Part shown: in pieces, positions 1 to 8,068 of the stretch
How the letters are laid out: every line of letters begins with the position of its first letter
Position numbering within the stretch: the stretch's first letter is position 1
From: Palleronia rufa
GTDB lineage: Bacteria; Pseudomonadota; Alphaproteobacteria; Rhodobacterales; Rhodobacteraceae
Assembly: GCF_000743715.1 (NCBI RefSeq)
Contig: NZ_JQEY01000010.1
Location: forward strand, 39,885-72,816
Direction: 5' to 3'
DNA length: 32,932 nt
Translations under genes and position numbers: made by a program
The notes under the pieces: generated by a model
Seen by the model: only the letters and a program-made list of their open reading frames with translations
Databases searched by the model: none
Told to the model about the DNA's origin: nothing

Positions 1-1046
1 ACGATCACATAGACTCTCGCCGGTCTGCGCTCTTCATGGCAAGGTCGTTTCTGCGTGAGGTTCGGGATGGGGGACGATCATGCTGATCTCTCTTCACAAG
101 CAGGCGACGACGACACCCAGGATCAGAGCTGCGATGCAGGCGAGCGATGAGCCGGCGTGGATGGTTGCGGAGCGCTACAGCATCTCCGAACAGACGGTCT
201 GGAAGTGGCGCAAGCGGGATGGCGTTCACGACCACAGCCACACCGCGCACAGGCTGCAGACGACGCTGACCCCTGCCCAGGAGGCGGTTGCCGTAGCGTT
301 GCGGAAGGCTCTGCTGTTGCCGCTCGACGACCTGCTGTCCGTCGTTCGCGAGTTCCTGAACCCGAACGTCTCGCGCTCCGGGCTGGATCGCTGTTTGCGG
401 CGACATGGGGTGAGCAAGCTCCGCGACCTCACACCAAAGGCGCCGAAGCCTGCGCACAAGCCTTTCAGGGCCTATGAGCCCGGCTATCTGCATGTCGACG
501 TGAAATACCTGCCGCAGATGCCGGACGAGCAGCGGCGACGCTACCTCTTCGTGGCGATTGACCGTGCGACCCGATGGGTCTTCGTCCGCATCTACCCAGC
601 GAAGACGGCCGCCAACGCGCGCCGCTTCCTGCGTGACCTGGAGCGCGCCGCGCCGATGAAGATCACACGTGTTCTCACCGACAACGGCAAGGAGTTCACC
701 GACCGGCTGTTCGGCCTGCGCAAGCGCGCGGCCACGGGCAACCACGAGTTCGACCGCCTCTGTGCCGACCTCGGGATCGAGCATCGCCTCGCACCACCGA
801 TGCGGCCGCAAACCAACGGCATGGTGGAGCGCTTCAACGGGCGGATCGAGGACGTCCTGCAGAGTCATCGCTTCCGATCAGGCGAGGACCTTGAGCAGAC
901 GATCCTGCGCTATGTCCGCCTCTACAACGGCCAGCTCCCGCAATCCGTCCTGAAGGGCAGAACGCCTATCGACGCCCTCAAGGACTGGCATCGCCAAAAG
1001 CCAAGGCTCTTCAAAAAGCGGCCATACAATCAAGCGGGATCTGACA
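1..1046 (+). mobile_element. IS481-family insertion sequence, left end outside window
   Basis: The element carries one IS481-type transposase. Its right terminus is placed at about 1046, where the bottom strand begins with TGTCAGATCCCGC, a TGT-type end usual for this family. The next six bases, TCTAGG (1047-1052), fit the NCTAGN target reported for IS481 elements. No matching left inverted repeat is seen in bases 1-79, so the left end probably lies before the window. Insertion interrupted the small gene that starts at the pheS stop codon. Confidence 0.75.
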
Positions 1047-1051
1047 TCTAG
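80..1051 (+). CDS. IS481-family DDE transposase
   Basis: This 323-residue protein catalyses cut or copy transposition of its own element. An N-terminal helix-turn-helix region (about residues 20-75, including the WKWRKRDG stretch) is followed by an rve-type integrase core. The DDE residues can be read in HVDVKYL (first Asp), VLTDNGKEF (second Asp) and GMVERFNGRIED (Glu). The length is normal for the family and the frame is intact, so the enzyme may be active. The final codons read Ser-Asp-Ile-stop. The inverted repeat end lies inside the 3' end of the gene, and the TAG stop falls just outside the predicted element end, inside the CTAG of the target. The ATG at 80 gives the expected N-terminus. 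Confidence 0.9.
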   Translation: MLISLHKQATTTPRIRAAMQASDEPAWMVAERYSISEQTVWKWRKRDGVHDHSHTAHRLQTTLTPAQEAVAVALRKALLLPLDDLLSVVREFLNPNVSRSGLDRCLRRHGVSKLRDLTPKAPKPAHKPFRAYEPGYLHVDVKYLPQMPDEQRRRYLFVAIDRATRWVFVRIYPAKTAANARRFLRDLERAAPMKITRVLTDNGKEFTDRLFGLRKRAATGNHEFDRLCADLGIEHRLAPPMRPQTNGMVERFNGRIEDVLQSHRFRSGEDLEQTILRYVRLYNGQLPQSVLKGRTPIDALKDWHRQKPRLFKKRPYNQAGSDI

Positions 1052-1052
1052 G
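1047..1052. repeat. IS481 target site (one copy of presumed TSD)
   Basis: TCTAGG directly follows the presumed IS end and fits NCTAGN. Its TAG serves as the transposase stop codon. The second copy of the duplication would be left of the window and cannot be checked. Confidence 0.45.
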
Positions 1053-1129
1053 CGCTTTTGGTTCCAATATAAAACTCCGGCACCCGGAACAGCGATAAGA
1101 GCTGTGATTACCGGTATCCAGTCATTCAC
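1047..1129 (-). pseudogene. 5' fragment of a small membrane-type protein gene cut by IS481
   Basis: A GTG codon at 1129-1127 overlaps the pheS TAG stop by one base (TAGTG), the usual layout of translational coupling. About 26 codons follow, giving a start of [18 protein letters not shown] and then a YWNQKR segment, which looks like one hydrophobic helix followed by basic residues. The frame then runs into the end of the IS481 element. I do not recognise the protein. The rest of the gene should lie on the far side of the IS. The reading as a gene rests on the coupled start and the hydrophobic profile, so it is moderate evidence. Confidence 0.45.
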
Positions 1130-2205
1130 TAGAACCCACCCCGCAGCGTCGGCACCGACAAGGCACCGAATCCGTAGTGGCGGAGCCAGCGCAGGTCCGA
1201 ATCGAAGAAGGCGCGCAGGTCGGGGATGCCGTATTTCAGCATCGCGATCCGGTCGATACCCATGCCGAAGGCGAAGCCCTGCCACTCTGCTGGGTCGACG
1301 CCGCCGGCGCGTAGCACATGCGGATGCACCATGCCGCTGCCCAGCACCTCCAGCCAGCCGTCGCCCTCGCCCACCTTCACGGTGCCGCCTTCCCAGGAAC
1401 ACTGGATGTCGACCTCGGCCGAGGGTTCGGTGAAGGGGAAATGCGAGGCGCGGAACCGGGTCTTGACCGATTTCCCGAAATAGGCCGAGAAGAACTCTTC
1501 CAGCACCCATTTCAGGTTCGCCATGGAGATGTCGCGGTCCAGCGCCAGCCCCTCGATCTGGTGGAACATCGGCGTGTGGGTCTGGTCGTAATCGGCGCGG
1601 TAGACCCGACCCGGACAGATGATGCGGATCGGCGCGCCGGTCTCCTGCATCGCGCGGATCTGCACCGGAGACGTATGGGTGCGCAGCACGTGGGGCGGGC
1701 GGGTGTCGCCGTCCGCGCGGGCCATGTAGAACGTGTCCATCTCTCCGCGGGCGGGGTGGTGGTCGGGGATGTTCAGGGCGTCGAAATTGTACCAGTCGCT
1801 CTCGACCTGCGGCCCTTCGGCGACGCGGAATCCCATGTCGGCGAAGATCGCGGTGCATTCCTCCCAGACCTGGCTGACCGGATGCACGGAGCCCGTCGCC
1901 ACCGAGCGCCCGGACCGTCGGCCCGGCAGGGTCACGTCCAGCCATTCTTCCGCCAGCCGCGCCTCCAGGCCCGCGTCTTCCAGCGCCGCCTTGCGCGCGG
2001 CCAGGGCCGAGGTGATCTCGGCCTTCAGTGCGTTCAGGCGCGGGCCGGCCTGCTGCCGTTCCTCTGCCGTCATCCGGCCCAGTTCGCGCATGGCGAGGCT
2101 GACCTCTCCCTTCTTGCCGATGGCGGCCAGGCGCACCTCTTCCAGCGCTGCCTCGTCCGAGGCGTCGCCGATCCGGGACAGGTATTTCGCGCGCAGATCG
2201 TCCAT
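1129..2205 (-). CDS. pheS: Phenylalanyl-tRNA synthetase alpha subunit
   Basis: PheS is the catalytic subunit of the cytoplasmic (alpha-beta)2 enzyme that charges tRNA-Phe with phenylalanine using ATP. The 358-residue product has the N-terminal coiled-coil (about residues 1-100) and the class II core. Visible landmarks are the [14 protein letters not shown] segment, motif 2 around [17 protein letters not shown], and motif 3 at [20 protein letters not shown]. Length is normal for bacteria. The start ATG at 2205 has GGGGCC close upstream. The gene runs leftward. The partner gene pheT is not in the window; a small coupled ORF disrupted by IS481 follows pheS, so pheT may lie beyond the insertion. 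Polar effects on pheT expression are possible but not shown. Confidence 0.97.
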   Translation of the reverse strand: MDDLRAKYLSRIGDASDEAALEEVRLAAIGKKGEVSLAMRELGRMTAEERQQAGPRLNALKAEITSALAARKAALEDAGLEARLAEEWLDVTLPGRRSGRSVATGSVHPVSQVWEECTAIFADMGFRVAEGPQVESDWYNFDALNIPDHHPARGEMDTFYMARADGDTRPPHVLRTHTSPVQIRAMQETGAPIRIICPGRVYRADYDQTHTPMFHQIEGLALDRDISMANLKWVLEEFFSAYFGKSVKTRFRASHFPFTEPSAEVDIQCSWEGGTVKVGEGDGWLEVLGSGMVHPHVLRAGGVDPAEWQGFAFGMGIDRIAMLKYGIPDLRAFFDSDLRWLRHYGFGALSVPTLRGGF

Positions 2206-2234
2206 GGCGGCCCCCTTTGGATGACGCAGGCCTG

Positions 2235-3040
2235 CTACCGCGCCGCCCGCCCGAGGGCAAGTTGCCCAGCCCCACGGGGCGCGAGGCCAACGATCAGCGG
2301 TGCAGCGAAAACGAACACCAGGACGATGCGCGCGGCGCCCATCCCGTTCGGCACTGCGCCCGCCAGAAGATGCCGCACGCCGCCCCCCCCGGTCCGGCGA
2401 AGGTCGCCGTGCCGTGGTCCACCGGGGCGATGGCGAACAAAAGGAGCGCCGCCATGCCGATCATGGCGTCGGTGAAATCCGGCCCCATGGCGTATGTCGG
2501 CCAGGACCGTGTGATCCACGGGAACGCGGTGACGGAGATGATCCTGCCGACGCGCTTCCCGGCCCGGTCCATGGCGCCGAGGTTCGAGGTCTCCTGCATC
2601 ACGGACCGGCCGGTTCGTCCACGGCGATCCTGCCGGCGGGAAGGATCCCCCGCGCCCAACGGCCCGTTGAGCGGCAGCATGACCGCGACGATCGGACCGC
2701 GCAGAAGCATCCCGCGGAAAAGCCGGTTTCCATGTCGTGGTTTTTTCCGGCAAGAGGCCCGCAGCGCGTTGGACAGCCGACGCCGCCGATAGTGGCCACC
2801 TGGGCGAAAGTCGCGGAACGCGCGGCCGTCATTTGTGCGCTCGGACACCGACACGCCGACCGCGTGCATCATCGCCGTCGTCGCGGCGCCGGAGATCCAC
2901 ATGGACGGGAAGCCCGTCGCCTTCATCATGCCCAGGATGATCCGGGCGGTGACGGCGGTCATCGGCCAGGCCTCAGGCGGCATCGCCTATGACGCGGGGA
3001 AAAGCAGGGCCGCGAGCGACCCGTCCGACTGGCGCGCCGC
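2235..3040 (-). pseudogene. Decayed SLC13/DASS-type sodium:anion symporter
   Basis: No intact gene exists here, but pieces of one membrane transporter appear in order on the minus strand across several frames. The clearest is FPSMWISGAATTAMM (around 2870-2930), close to the SLC13/DASS signature with SMWISNTATTAMM-like sequence. Upstream, ALLFPAS followed by a stop matches the FLGGF-type helix. Downstream are an AQVATIGGVG piece, then AMDRAGKRVGRIISVTAFPWITRSW, then [19 protein letters not shown], which fit the cytoplasmic loop and later helices of the family. At least one stop and several frameshifts break it. The product would have imported di- or tricarboxylates or sulfate with sodium; the substrate cannot be told. 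The 3' part seems shortened. Confidence 0.6.
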
Positions 3041-3352
3041 CCATCGCGCCGGAGCTGCCCTGTTCCATCATGTCGTTGCCATGGGCTTTGGGCCCCGGCC
3101 GTCATGCGGCCATCTCTGACGCAACGTCAGTCGAAAGTGCAAGGCCTTGCGATCGGGCTTGTCCGCGCCCGTCCCGGCGCCAGATCCAGAGCGTCGGTCC
3201 CTTCGCGGAAAGGATCCTGCCCATGCTGTTTGTCTCGCCGCGGACCGGCGCCGTCGGGGCGATGCGCTGCGCCGGCGGGGCAAACGCCGGTCGGCCCCTG
3301 CCGCGCCGGGGCGGCCTGCGGCGGACCGAAAGGACCTGCCGGAGCGCACCCC

Positions 3353-3796
3353 TTGGCCGTTGAGATCGAACGGAAGTTTCTGGTCACGGGCGCGGGCTGG
3401 CGCGAGGCCGTGAGCCGTGTGCGCGACATCAGGCAGGTCTACCTCGCCCGGACCGCCGCGGCCGCGGTGCGGGTGCGGATCGAGGACGACCGGCGCGCCA
3501 CGCTGACCGTCAAGGGCAGCCGCGCCGGGGCTTCGCGGGCGGAGTTCGAATGGGAGATCTCCGTAGAGGACGCGCGGGCGATGGCGCAGATGGGTCAGGG
3601 CCGGCAGATCCGCAAGCGCCGGCACGAGGTGCTGTCTGGCGGGCTGACATGGGAGGTGGACACGTTCGAGAACGGCCTGATCCTGGCCGAGATCGAACTG
3701 CCCGGCGAGGACGCCCCGTTCCACCGCCCCGACTGGTTGGGCGCGGAGGTTACCGACGACCCGGCCTACTACAATGCCGCCATGGCGCTGGACTGA
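3353..3796 (+). CDS. CYTH-domain protein (triphosphate tunnel metalloenzyme)
   Basis: This predicted 147-residue protein is a single CYTH domain. Members are metal-dependent enzymes that hydrolyse triphosphate groups (inorganic tripolyphosphate, thiamine triphosphate) or, in some cases, make cAMP. The diagnostic ExExK motif sits at the very N-terminus (VEIERKFLV), followed by the usual charged strands (RVRIEDDRRATLTVKG, EFEWEIS, WEVDTFENGLILAEIELP). I chose TTG at 3353 because the ExExK motif should be within the first ten residues. The open frame extends upstream to 3104, but that part is low-complexity and not domain-like. A CGGAG lies about 7 bases before the TTG. The gene converges on a CHAD-domain gene, and CYTH and CHAD are often linked or fused. 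The exact substrate is unknown. Confidence 0.85.
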   Translation: MAVEIERKFLVTGAGWREAVSRVRDIRQVYLARTAAAAVRVRIEDDRRATLTVKGSRAGASRAEFEWEISVEDARAMAQMGQGRQIRKRRHEVLSGGLTWEVDTFENGLILAEIELPGEDAPFHRPDWLGAEVTDDPAYYNAAMALD

Positions 3797-4056
3797 CACG
3801 CGGCCGCGGCGCCGGACCGGTACCCCATCCATCCGGCGGGCCGTTCCGATACGATGACGGTGGCGGGACGGAGCCGGACGGTGCGGCCGGCGTGACCGTA
3901 TAGGGACCGGCTGGCGTCCGATCCTTCGCGGTCCCGCCCGGCCAGGCGGCGCCCGACGCCAGCGCGGCCGCTGTCCCCGCCGACCGGGCGATGGCCGCGC
4001 CGGACCGGTGTTCCCCGGACGTGGACGGGTCCGGCGCACGCCGGGACGGTGCGCGG

Positions 4057-4953
4057 TCAGGCATGGGCCGCCCAGGCCTCCCAGTAGCCGCCGAAGCGGG
4101 CGGCCAGACCATCGGGCGGCTCGCGGAAGAGCGCCCCGCCCCGGTCGAAGGCCGCCGTTTCCAGCCGCGCCCGGCGGGCGTGCAGAAGACCGCGGAACGC
4201 CTCCAGCGCCGCCGCGTCGGCGATCTCGCCGGCGTCGTCCAGGGCGCTTTCCATGACGTGAAGATCGTGATGCCTGCCCAGAAGGTCGGACAGGCGGTCG
4301 GCCTCGTCCACCGCGGCGGCGATCACCGGTGAGACCGATTTCAGCAGGCGCAGGTGATACCAGTGGTACTTCACGCGCTTGCGCCAGGCGTGAAGGGTCT
4401 GCCCGGTCGGGTCCTTTCGCGCCGCCGCCATGGCCTTCCGGGCGCGGCGGTAGGTCTTGGCCAGCCCGCCCGTCACCGCCCCCGCGCCATCCTCTGTCAG
4501 CGCCCATCCGGGGGTGCGGCGGCGCGCATCCTCCAGGTCCGCGCAAAGACGGCTCAGCCCGGCCGCGGCCTCCGGGCCGGTCTCCAGCTGCCGCGCCCGC
4601 GCGGCGAAATGGCCGCGGATGCCGGCAAAGGCCTCTTCGGCAAGCTGGTCGTCGAAATGATCCTTCAGCGCATCGCAGATCTCGACCAGGGCGGCGGCAT
4701 CGCGGATGTCCGACAGCCGCCGCGCCGCGTCGCGGAAGGCCGCGTTCTCGGCCGCGTAATCGGGAAAGGCGGGGCGGACCAGGCGGATCAGGCCGCGCAG
4801 CTTCTTGCAGCGCTTGCGCGCCTGATGGATGCGGTCTGCCGGCGAAAGGGCGTCGTCCGCCGTCTCGGCGATGCCGGTGTCGATCTGGTCCCGCGCGATG
4901 CGGATCACGCCGTCCCGGACGGACCGATCCGACGGCTTGAAGGAATAGGCCAT
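4057..4953 (-). CDS. CHAD-domain protein
   Basis: This 298-residue protein belongs to the CHAD family (conserved histidine alpha-helical domain), a helical fold that binds inorganic polyphosphate and is often found with polyphosphate granules. Two helical repeats can be seen. The first has IHQARKRCKKLRGLIRLVR (about residues 45-65). The second has LHAWRKRVKYHWYHLRLLK (about residues 185-205), each with the conserved His and Lys/Arg clusters. LGRHHDLHVM near residue 230 is another conserved histidine patch. The start MAYSFKP at 4953 is preferred, although the frame stays open to 5274, because the domain begins shortly after it. It faces the CYTH gene tail to tail, about 260 bp apart. A shared role in polyphosphate handling is inference. 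Confidence 0.88.
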   Translation of the reverse strand: MAYSFKPSDRSVRDGVIRIARDQIDTGIAETADDALSPADRIHQARKRCKKLRGLIRLVRPAFPDYAAENAAFRDAARRLSDIRDAAALVEICDALKDHFDDQLAEEAFAGIRGHFAARARQLETGPEAAAGLSRLCADLEDARRRTPGWALTEDGAGAVTGGLAKTYRRARKAMAAARKDPTGQTLHAWRKRVKYHWYHLRLLKSVSPVIAAAVDEADRLSDLLGRHHDLHVMESALDDAGEIADAAALEAFRGLLHARRARLETAAFDRGGALFREPPDGLAARFGGYWEAWAAHA

Positions 4954-5402
4954 GGGACCCGAACGCCGCCTGCCTGCGGTCGTTCCCAAAGGGCGGACAT
5001 GCCTGCGGCCCGGCGCACCGCCTTGGCGGCGGGCCGGGTCGCGGGGGGGAATGGGGAGGGACGGCGCCGGTCCCGAAGCGATCCCGAATGGACTGCCCGC
5101 GCGAACCGGGTGCCAGACCGGCCGCGTGATCGTGGACATGGAACGGCCGATGAACCGTCCCCCTGGATCGACCGCGCCGGGATGTAGGCCCGGCGCGCAA
5201 GAGCTCTCGGGGCGGGTCATGCCGCGCCCGGGGTAAAGGCCGGGTGAGCGGGGCGCGCGGTGACCGTCCGGCAATCGGGCGTCCGGCCTGCCAAGACCGC
5301 GCCCGTATTATACGATTTCGCACGAATGCGCGTGTCCCGCGGCCAGGCGATATATTGAAGCCGACTCCTGTTTCGCTATTCATGTTGGGGGGCATCGGTT
5401 TC
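4954..5402. other. Divergent intergenic region between CHAD and kinase genes
   Basis: This 449-bp stretch separates two divergently transcribed genes and must hold both promoters. Its left 250 bases are very GC-rich and featureless to me. The right part is locally AT-rich and contains the 11-bp palindrome CGTATTATACG (5304-5314). The kinase frame stays open back to a GTG at 5244, so a longer kinase cannot be fully excluded. Confidence 0.5.
5355..5383 (+). promoter_or_regulatory. Candidate promoter of the histidine kinase gene
   Basis: TTGAAG (5355-5360) and ATTCAT (5378-5383) are separated by 17 bases, fitting a sigma-70-type layout with a weak -10 box. The distance to the ATG at 5403 would leave a short leader containing the G-run that serves as ribosome-binding site. 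This is a pattern match only. Confidence 0.3.
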
Positions 5403-6059
5403 ATGCGGGAGACGGGTTCGGACGGATGGACCTGCGCGGGTCCGGGCCACGCGAGACAGTCGGCGCCGACCGACTGGCGGTGGGCCGAGGCGAATCACCG
5501 GGTCGCCAATACCCTGCAACTGGCCGCGATCATCCTGCGCCGGGAGCGGCGCGGCATCACCGACGCGGCATCCGCCCGCGCCGCGCTCGACAGCGTGGGG
5601 GTGCGGCTGGCGGCGATGGCGCGGCTCCACCGCCAGATCAGCCACGACGCGCCGAACCGGACCGTGAGCCTGTCAGGCTATCTGGCCCCGTTCGCCAGGA
5701 ATATCGAGGACAGCCTGGGCATGGCGGTCGAGATCCGGCCGACGGACGCGCAGGTGTCCGCGCAGGTCGTCGGGCAGATCGGCATCGTCCTGACGGAACT
5801 GGCCATCAACGCCACCAAACACGCCACCCGCGACGGAAAGGCCGCCGGGATGACGGTCACGACGCGGGGCGACGGCGCGGACGGGCTGCATCTGGAGATC
5901 GGCGACGACGGGCCGGGACTGCCGGAGGGGTTCGCACCGGACGAGTCGTCGGGGCTGGGGATGTCCATCGTCACCTCCGCCATCGACAGGCTGAACGGCC
6001 GGGTCCGCGTGCGTCCCGGTCCGGGCGCGGTGTTCGAGATCGACCTGCCGCCCGGCTGA
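5403..6059 (+). CDS. Soluble HisKA_2/HWE-type sensor histidine kinase
   Basis: The 218-residue product holds only a kinase core: a HisKA_2-type dimerisation and phosphotransfer helix followed by a HATPase_c domain. The likely phosphorylated residue is His32 in EANHRVANTLQ, the pattern of the family in which the helix carries HRVKNxLQ. The ATP lid and N/G boxes read ELAINATKHA, IGDDGPGLPEG and SSGLGMSIV. No membrane segment or sensor domain is visible, so input must come from partner proteins or the short N-terminus. Such kinases commonly feed alphaproteobacterial stress response regulators, but no response regulator is nearby. I use the ATG at 5403 because GGGGGG lies about ten bases upstream; ATG 5382 and GTG 5244 are in frame. 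It converges on a Crp/Fnr gene. Confidence 0.82.
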   Translation: MRETGSDGWTCAGPGHARQSAPTDWRWAEANHRVANTLQLAAIILRRERRGITDAASARAALDSVGVRLAAMARLHRQISHDAPNRTVSLSGYLAPFARNIEDSLGMAVEIRPTDAQVSAQVVGQIGIVLTELAINATKHATRDGKAAGMTVTTRGDGADGLHLEIGDDGPGLPEGFAPDESSGLGMSIVTSAIDRLNGRVRVRPGPGAVFEIDLPPG

Positions 6060-6090
6060 CCGGACCCGGGACGGCGCCGCGCGGGTCCGG
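6060..6090. terminator. Hairpin between convergent kinase and Crp/Fnr genes
   Basis: CCGGACCCG (6060-6068) and CGGGTCCGG (6082-6090) form a perfect 9-bp stem with a 13-base loop, directly after the kinase stop and 15 bp from the end of the Crp/Fnr gene. There is no T-run, but position and strength fit a two-way transcription end. Confidence 0.5.
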
Positions 6091-6104
6091 GGGCGGCACC
6101 GGGC

Positions 6105-6815
6105 CTACGGAAAGAGCCGCGCGTATTCGTCTTCGGGGATGCCGTAGGACTGCTGCGCCTCCGCCTCCAGCCCCTCCCGGTCCAGGATGGTGATCTGACC
6201 GCGGCTGGCCCGGATCAGGCCGTTGCCCTCAAGGATATGGGTTCCGACCGTGACGCCCGCGCGCCGGACCCCCAGCATGACCGACAGGAACTCATGGGTC
6301 AGCTCCAGCGTGTCGCCGTCGATCCGGTCGTGACACATCAGGAGCCACCGCGCCAGGCGCTCCTCCAGCTTGGCGCGGCCGTTCGACAGCGCGGTATGGG
6401 TGGTCTGGGTCAGCAGCGACTGGACGTAGCGCAGGAAATGCCGCCGCAGGGAGGGACGCGCCTCCATCGCGTCGCGCAGCCGGCCGGCCTCGATGGCCAG
6501 GCCATGGCCGGAAAGCTGCATGAACGTCTCATGCGGGGACAGGTCCCCGTCGAGCACCACGGCGGTGCCCGACATCCCCTCCCGGCCGAACAGCCCGACC
6601 TCGATCCGCCGGTTGTCATGGCCGCTCGCGACGATCGACCCGACGCCCTCGAAGGGGAAATAGACCCTGCCGATGGGTTTGCCGGGGTCCTCCAGCACGG
6701 TCGTGCGGTCCAGGTCCACCGGCGTCAGGTAACGCTCGATCGCCGCCCGGTCCGCATCGGACAAAGTCGCGACAAGATTGTTCCGGCCACGCGGAAAGGA
6801 AAGGCGTTTGGGCAC
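6105..6815 (-). CDS. Crp/Fnr-family transcription regulator
   Basis: This 236-residue protein has a cyclic-nucleotide-binding-like beta-roll (about residues 15-125, with GRVYFPFEGVGSIV and GLFGREGMSGTAVVL). A long dimer helix (about 130-160) and a C-terminal HTH (about 170-225, LELTHEFLSVMLGVRRAGVT as probable recognition region) follow. The residues that bind cAMP in true Crp (an RS pair in a GE-L-A context) are not seen, and no N-terminal cysteine cluster for an Fe-S centre is visible. The ligand is therefore unknown and it is neither a typical Crp nor a typical Fnr. The start ATG at 6815 is the natural one. It ends 46 bp from the end of the convergent kinase gene. Confidence 0.88.
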   Translation of the reverse strand: MPKRLSFPRGRNNLVATLSDADRAAIERYLTPVDLDRTTVLEDPGKPIGRVYFPFEGVGSIVASGHDNRRIEVGLFGREGMSGTAVVLDGDLSPHETFMQLSGHGLAIEAGRLRDAMEARPSLRRHFLRYVQSLLTQTTHTALSNGRAKLEERLARWLLMCHDRIDGDTLELTHEFLSVMLGVRRAGVTVGTHILEGNGLIRASRGQITILDREGLEAEAQQSYGIPEDEYARLFP

Positions 6816-7081
6816 TGGGCGCTCGATCTAACGGGGGGCAGGAGCACCAAGCGCGCAGTCTCCCAACCGGCCGCGCCCTGCTGGCTCGGCGGCCGACGTG
6901 AATATCGTAGCATATTTATCAGGAAGGCGGGCAAGAGTCGGTGCGGAAGGGTACGAACCGGGATGCGGGGCGCCGGAACGGCATCGGCTTCGACACGCAA
7001 GACGCGCAAAAGCAGGCAGACTGTCGCGCCGGCGGATATCCGCCGGGGATGGCGCGCGGGTCGCTCGGGCGCGGCGGCGTT

Positions 7082-8068
7082 TCAGAAATACCCGTAGCTG
7101 CCGAGGTCGAGTCCCAGATCGTCCGACAGCGCCATGTTCGCGTAGCGATAGCTGTCCAGGATCGCCGCGCCCGTCTCCGGCGACAGGACGAAGGACCGGC
7201 CCCGCCGGGACCGGGAGACCCGGCCCGGCAGGTGGGCCAGCCGGGTCAGGCGCAGGGATCGCGGCCCGTGCCGACCTTCCTCGGGGCGGATCGACCAGCG
7301 GTCCGCCCCCAGCGCGCGGACGTTGACGCCGTCCCCCGCAGCGCCGCGTTCCGGCGCGGCCCCCGCCGCCATCTCCGCCCCGAGAAAGCCGAGCAGGTCC
7401 GCCATCACCCCGTCCGCGTCGCTGCGCTGACGCTCGAACGGGAGGAGCAGGACATTGCCGTCCCCCGCCGCGTCCGCCAGAGCCGCATGGAGCGTCGCGT
7501 AGTCGAGCAGCATCCCCAGCTTGAACCGGCCGCCCGTGGGACGGATCAGATCCCGCGCCGCCCGGTCGAAGTCCCGCTGGGACGCACGCGGATTGCGGTC
7601 CGAGATCTGCGAGTAGTGCGAGGCGAACCAGTGGTCCTGCCGCCGCACCGTGCAGATGACCGCCAGGCGCGACAGGCCCCAGCCGGCCGCCACGGCGCCC
7701 ATGGCGCGCAGATGGTCGCCGAGAATCCCCGGACGGCTGCCCGCCCGGCCCATCCCCTCATCCGAGATCAGCACGTCGCGCGGCGTCCAGTTCTCCCGCG
7801 GCCCGAGGAGCGAGGTCAGGAACGCGTCGCCCTGGCTATCCCAGTAGCGCGGATCGCGCTTGAAAACGCAGGACATGATCCGGCTGCCCGTGGCAAGGTC
7901 ATCGGGGTCGTCAAAGGCCGGATCGGTCGGCGTGTCGAAATAGAGCGGCCCCCGGAGATGCGGAAAGACCGCGGTCTGCAGGTACGTCGTCGCCGTCTTG
8001 GGCAGACCGACATGCAGAAAGAGCGTCGGCTGCCGGTCCGGGGTGTCCCGGCGGGATGCGCCGGTCAT
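7082..8068 (-). CDS. Sulfotransferase-family protein
   Basis: This 328-residue protein is predicted to move a sulfuryl group from PAPS onto an acceptor, here probably a sugar. The 5'-phosphosulfate loop is at residues 20-30 (HVGLPKTATTYLQ), a good match to the PKTGTT-type loop. A possible 3'-phosphate-binding segment is VICTVRRQDHWFASHYSQ near residue 165. No signal peptide or membrane segment is seen, so it should act in the cytoplasm. It is the last gene of a leftward operon: its ATG overlaps the stop of the double glycosyltransferase gene by 4 bp (ATGA), indicating coupled translation. The acceptor is unknown. Homologues are often annotated only as sulfotransferase or hypothetical, so the chemistry is a family-level prediction. 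Confidence 0.78.
   Translation of the reverse strand: MTGASRRDTPDRQPTLFLHVGLPKTATTYLQTAVFPHLRGPLYFDTPTDPAFDDPDDLATGSRIMSCVFKRDPRYWDSQGDAFLTSLLGPRENWTPRDVLISDEGMGRAGSRPGILGDHLRAMGAVAAGWGLSRLAVICTVRRQDHWFASHYSQISDRNPRASQRDFDRAARDLIRPTGGRFKLGMLLDYATLHAALADAAGDGNVLLLPFERQRSDADGVMADLLGFLGAEMAAGAAPERGAAGDGVNVRALGADRWSIRPEEGRHGPRSLRLTRLAHLPGRVSRSRRGRSFVLSPETGAAILDSYRYANMALSDDLGLDLGSYGYF

Noticed and set aside
878-2290. Long minus-strand frame across pheS and IS481
   Set aside because: It runs in a different frame from pheS and gives low-complexity Gly/Arg/Pro sequence; only the short stretch 1047-1129 resembles a real protein start.
3809-4009. 13-bp direct repeat GCGCCGGACCGGT between CYTH and CHAD
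   Set aside because: Two copies in a very GC-rich gap may be chance; no gene or mobile element lies between them.
3068-5404. 778-codon minus-strand frame
   Set aside because: It is antisense to the CYTH gene and a shifted frame of the CHAD gene, with Arg/Pro/Gly-rich content typical of shadows in GC-rich DNA.
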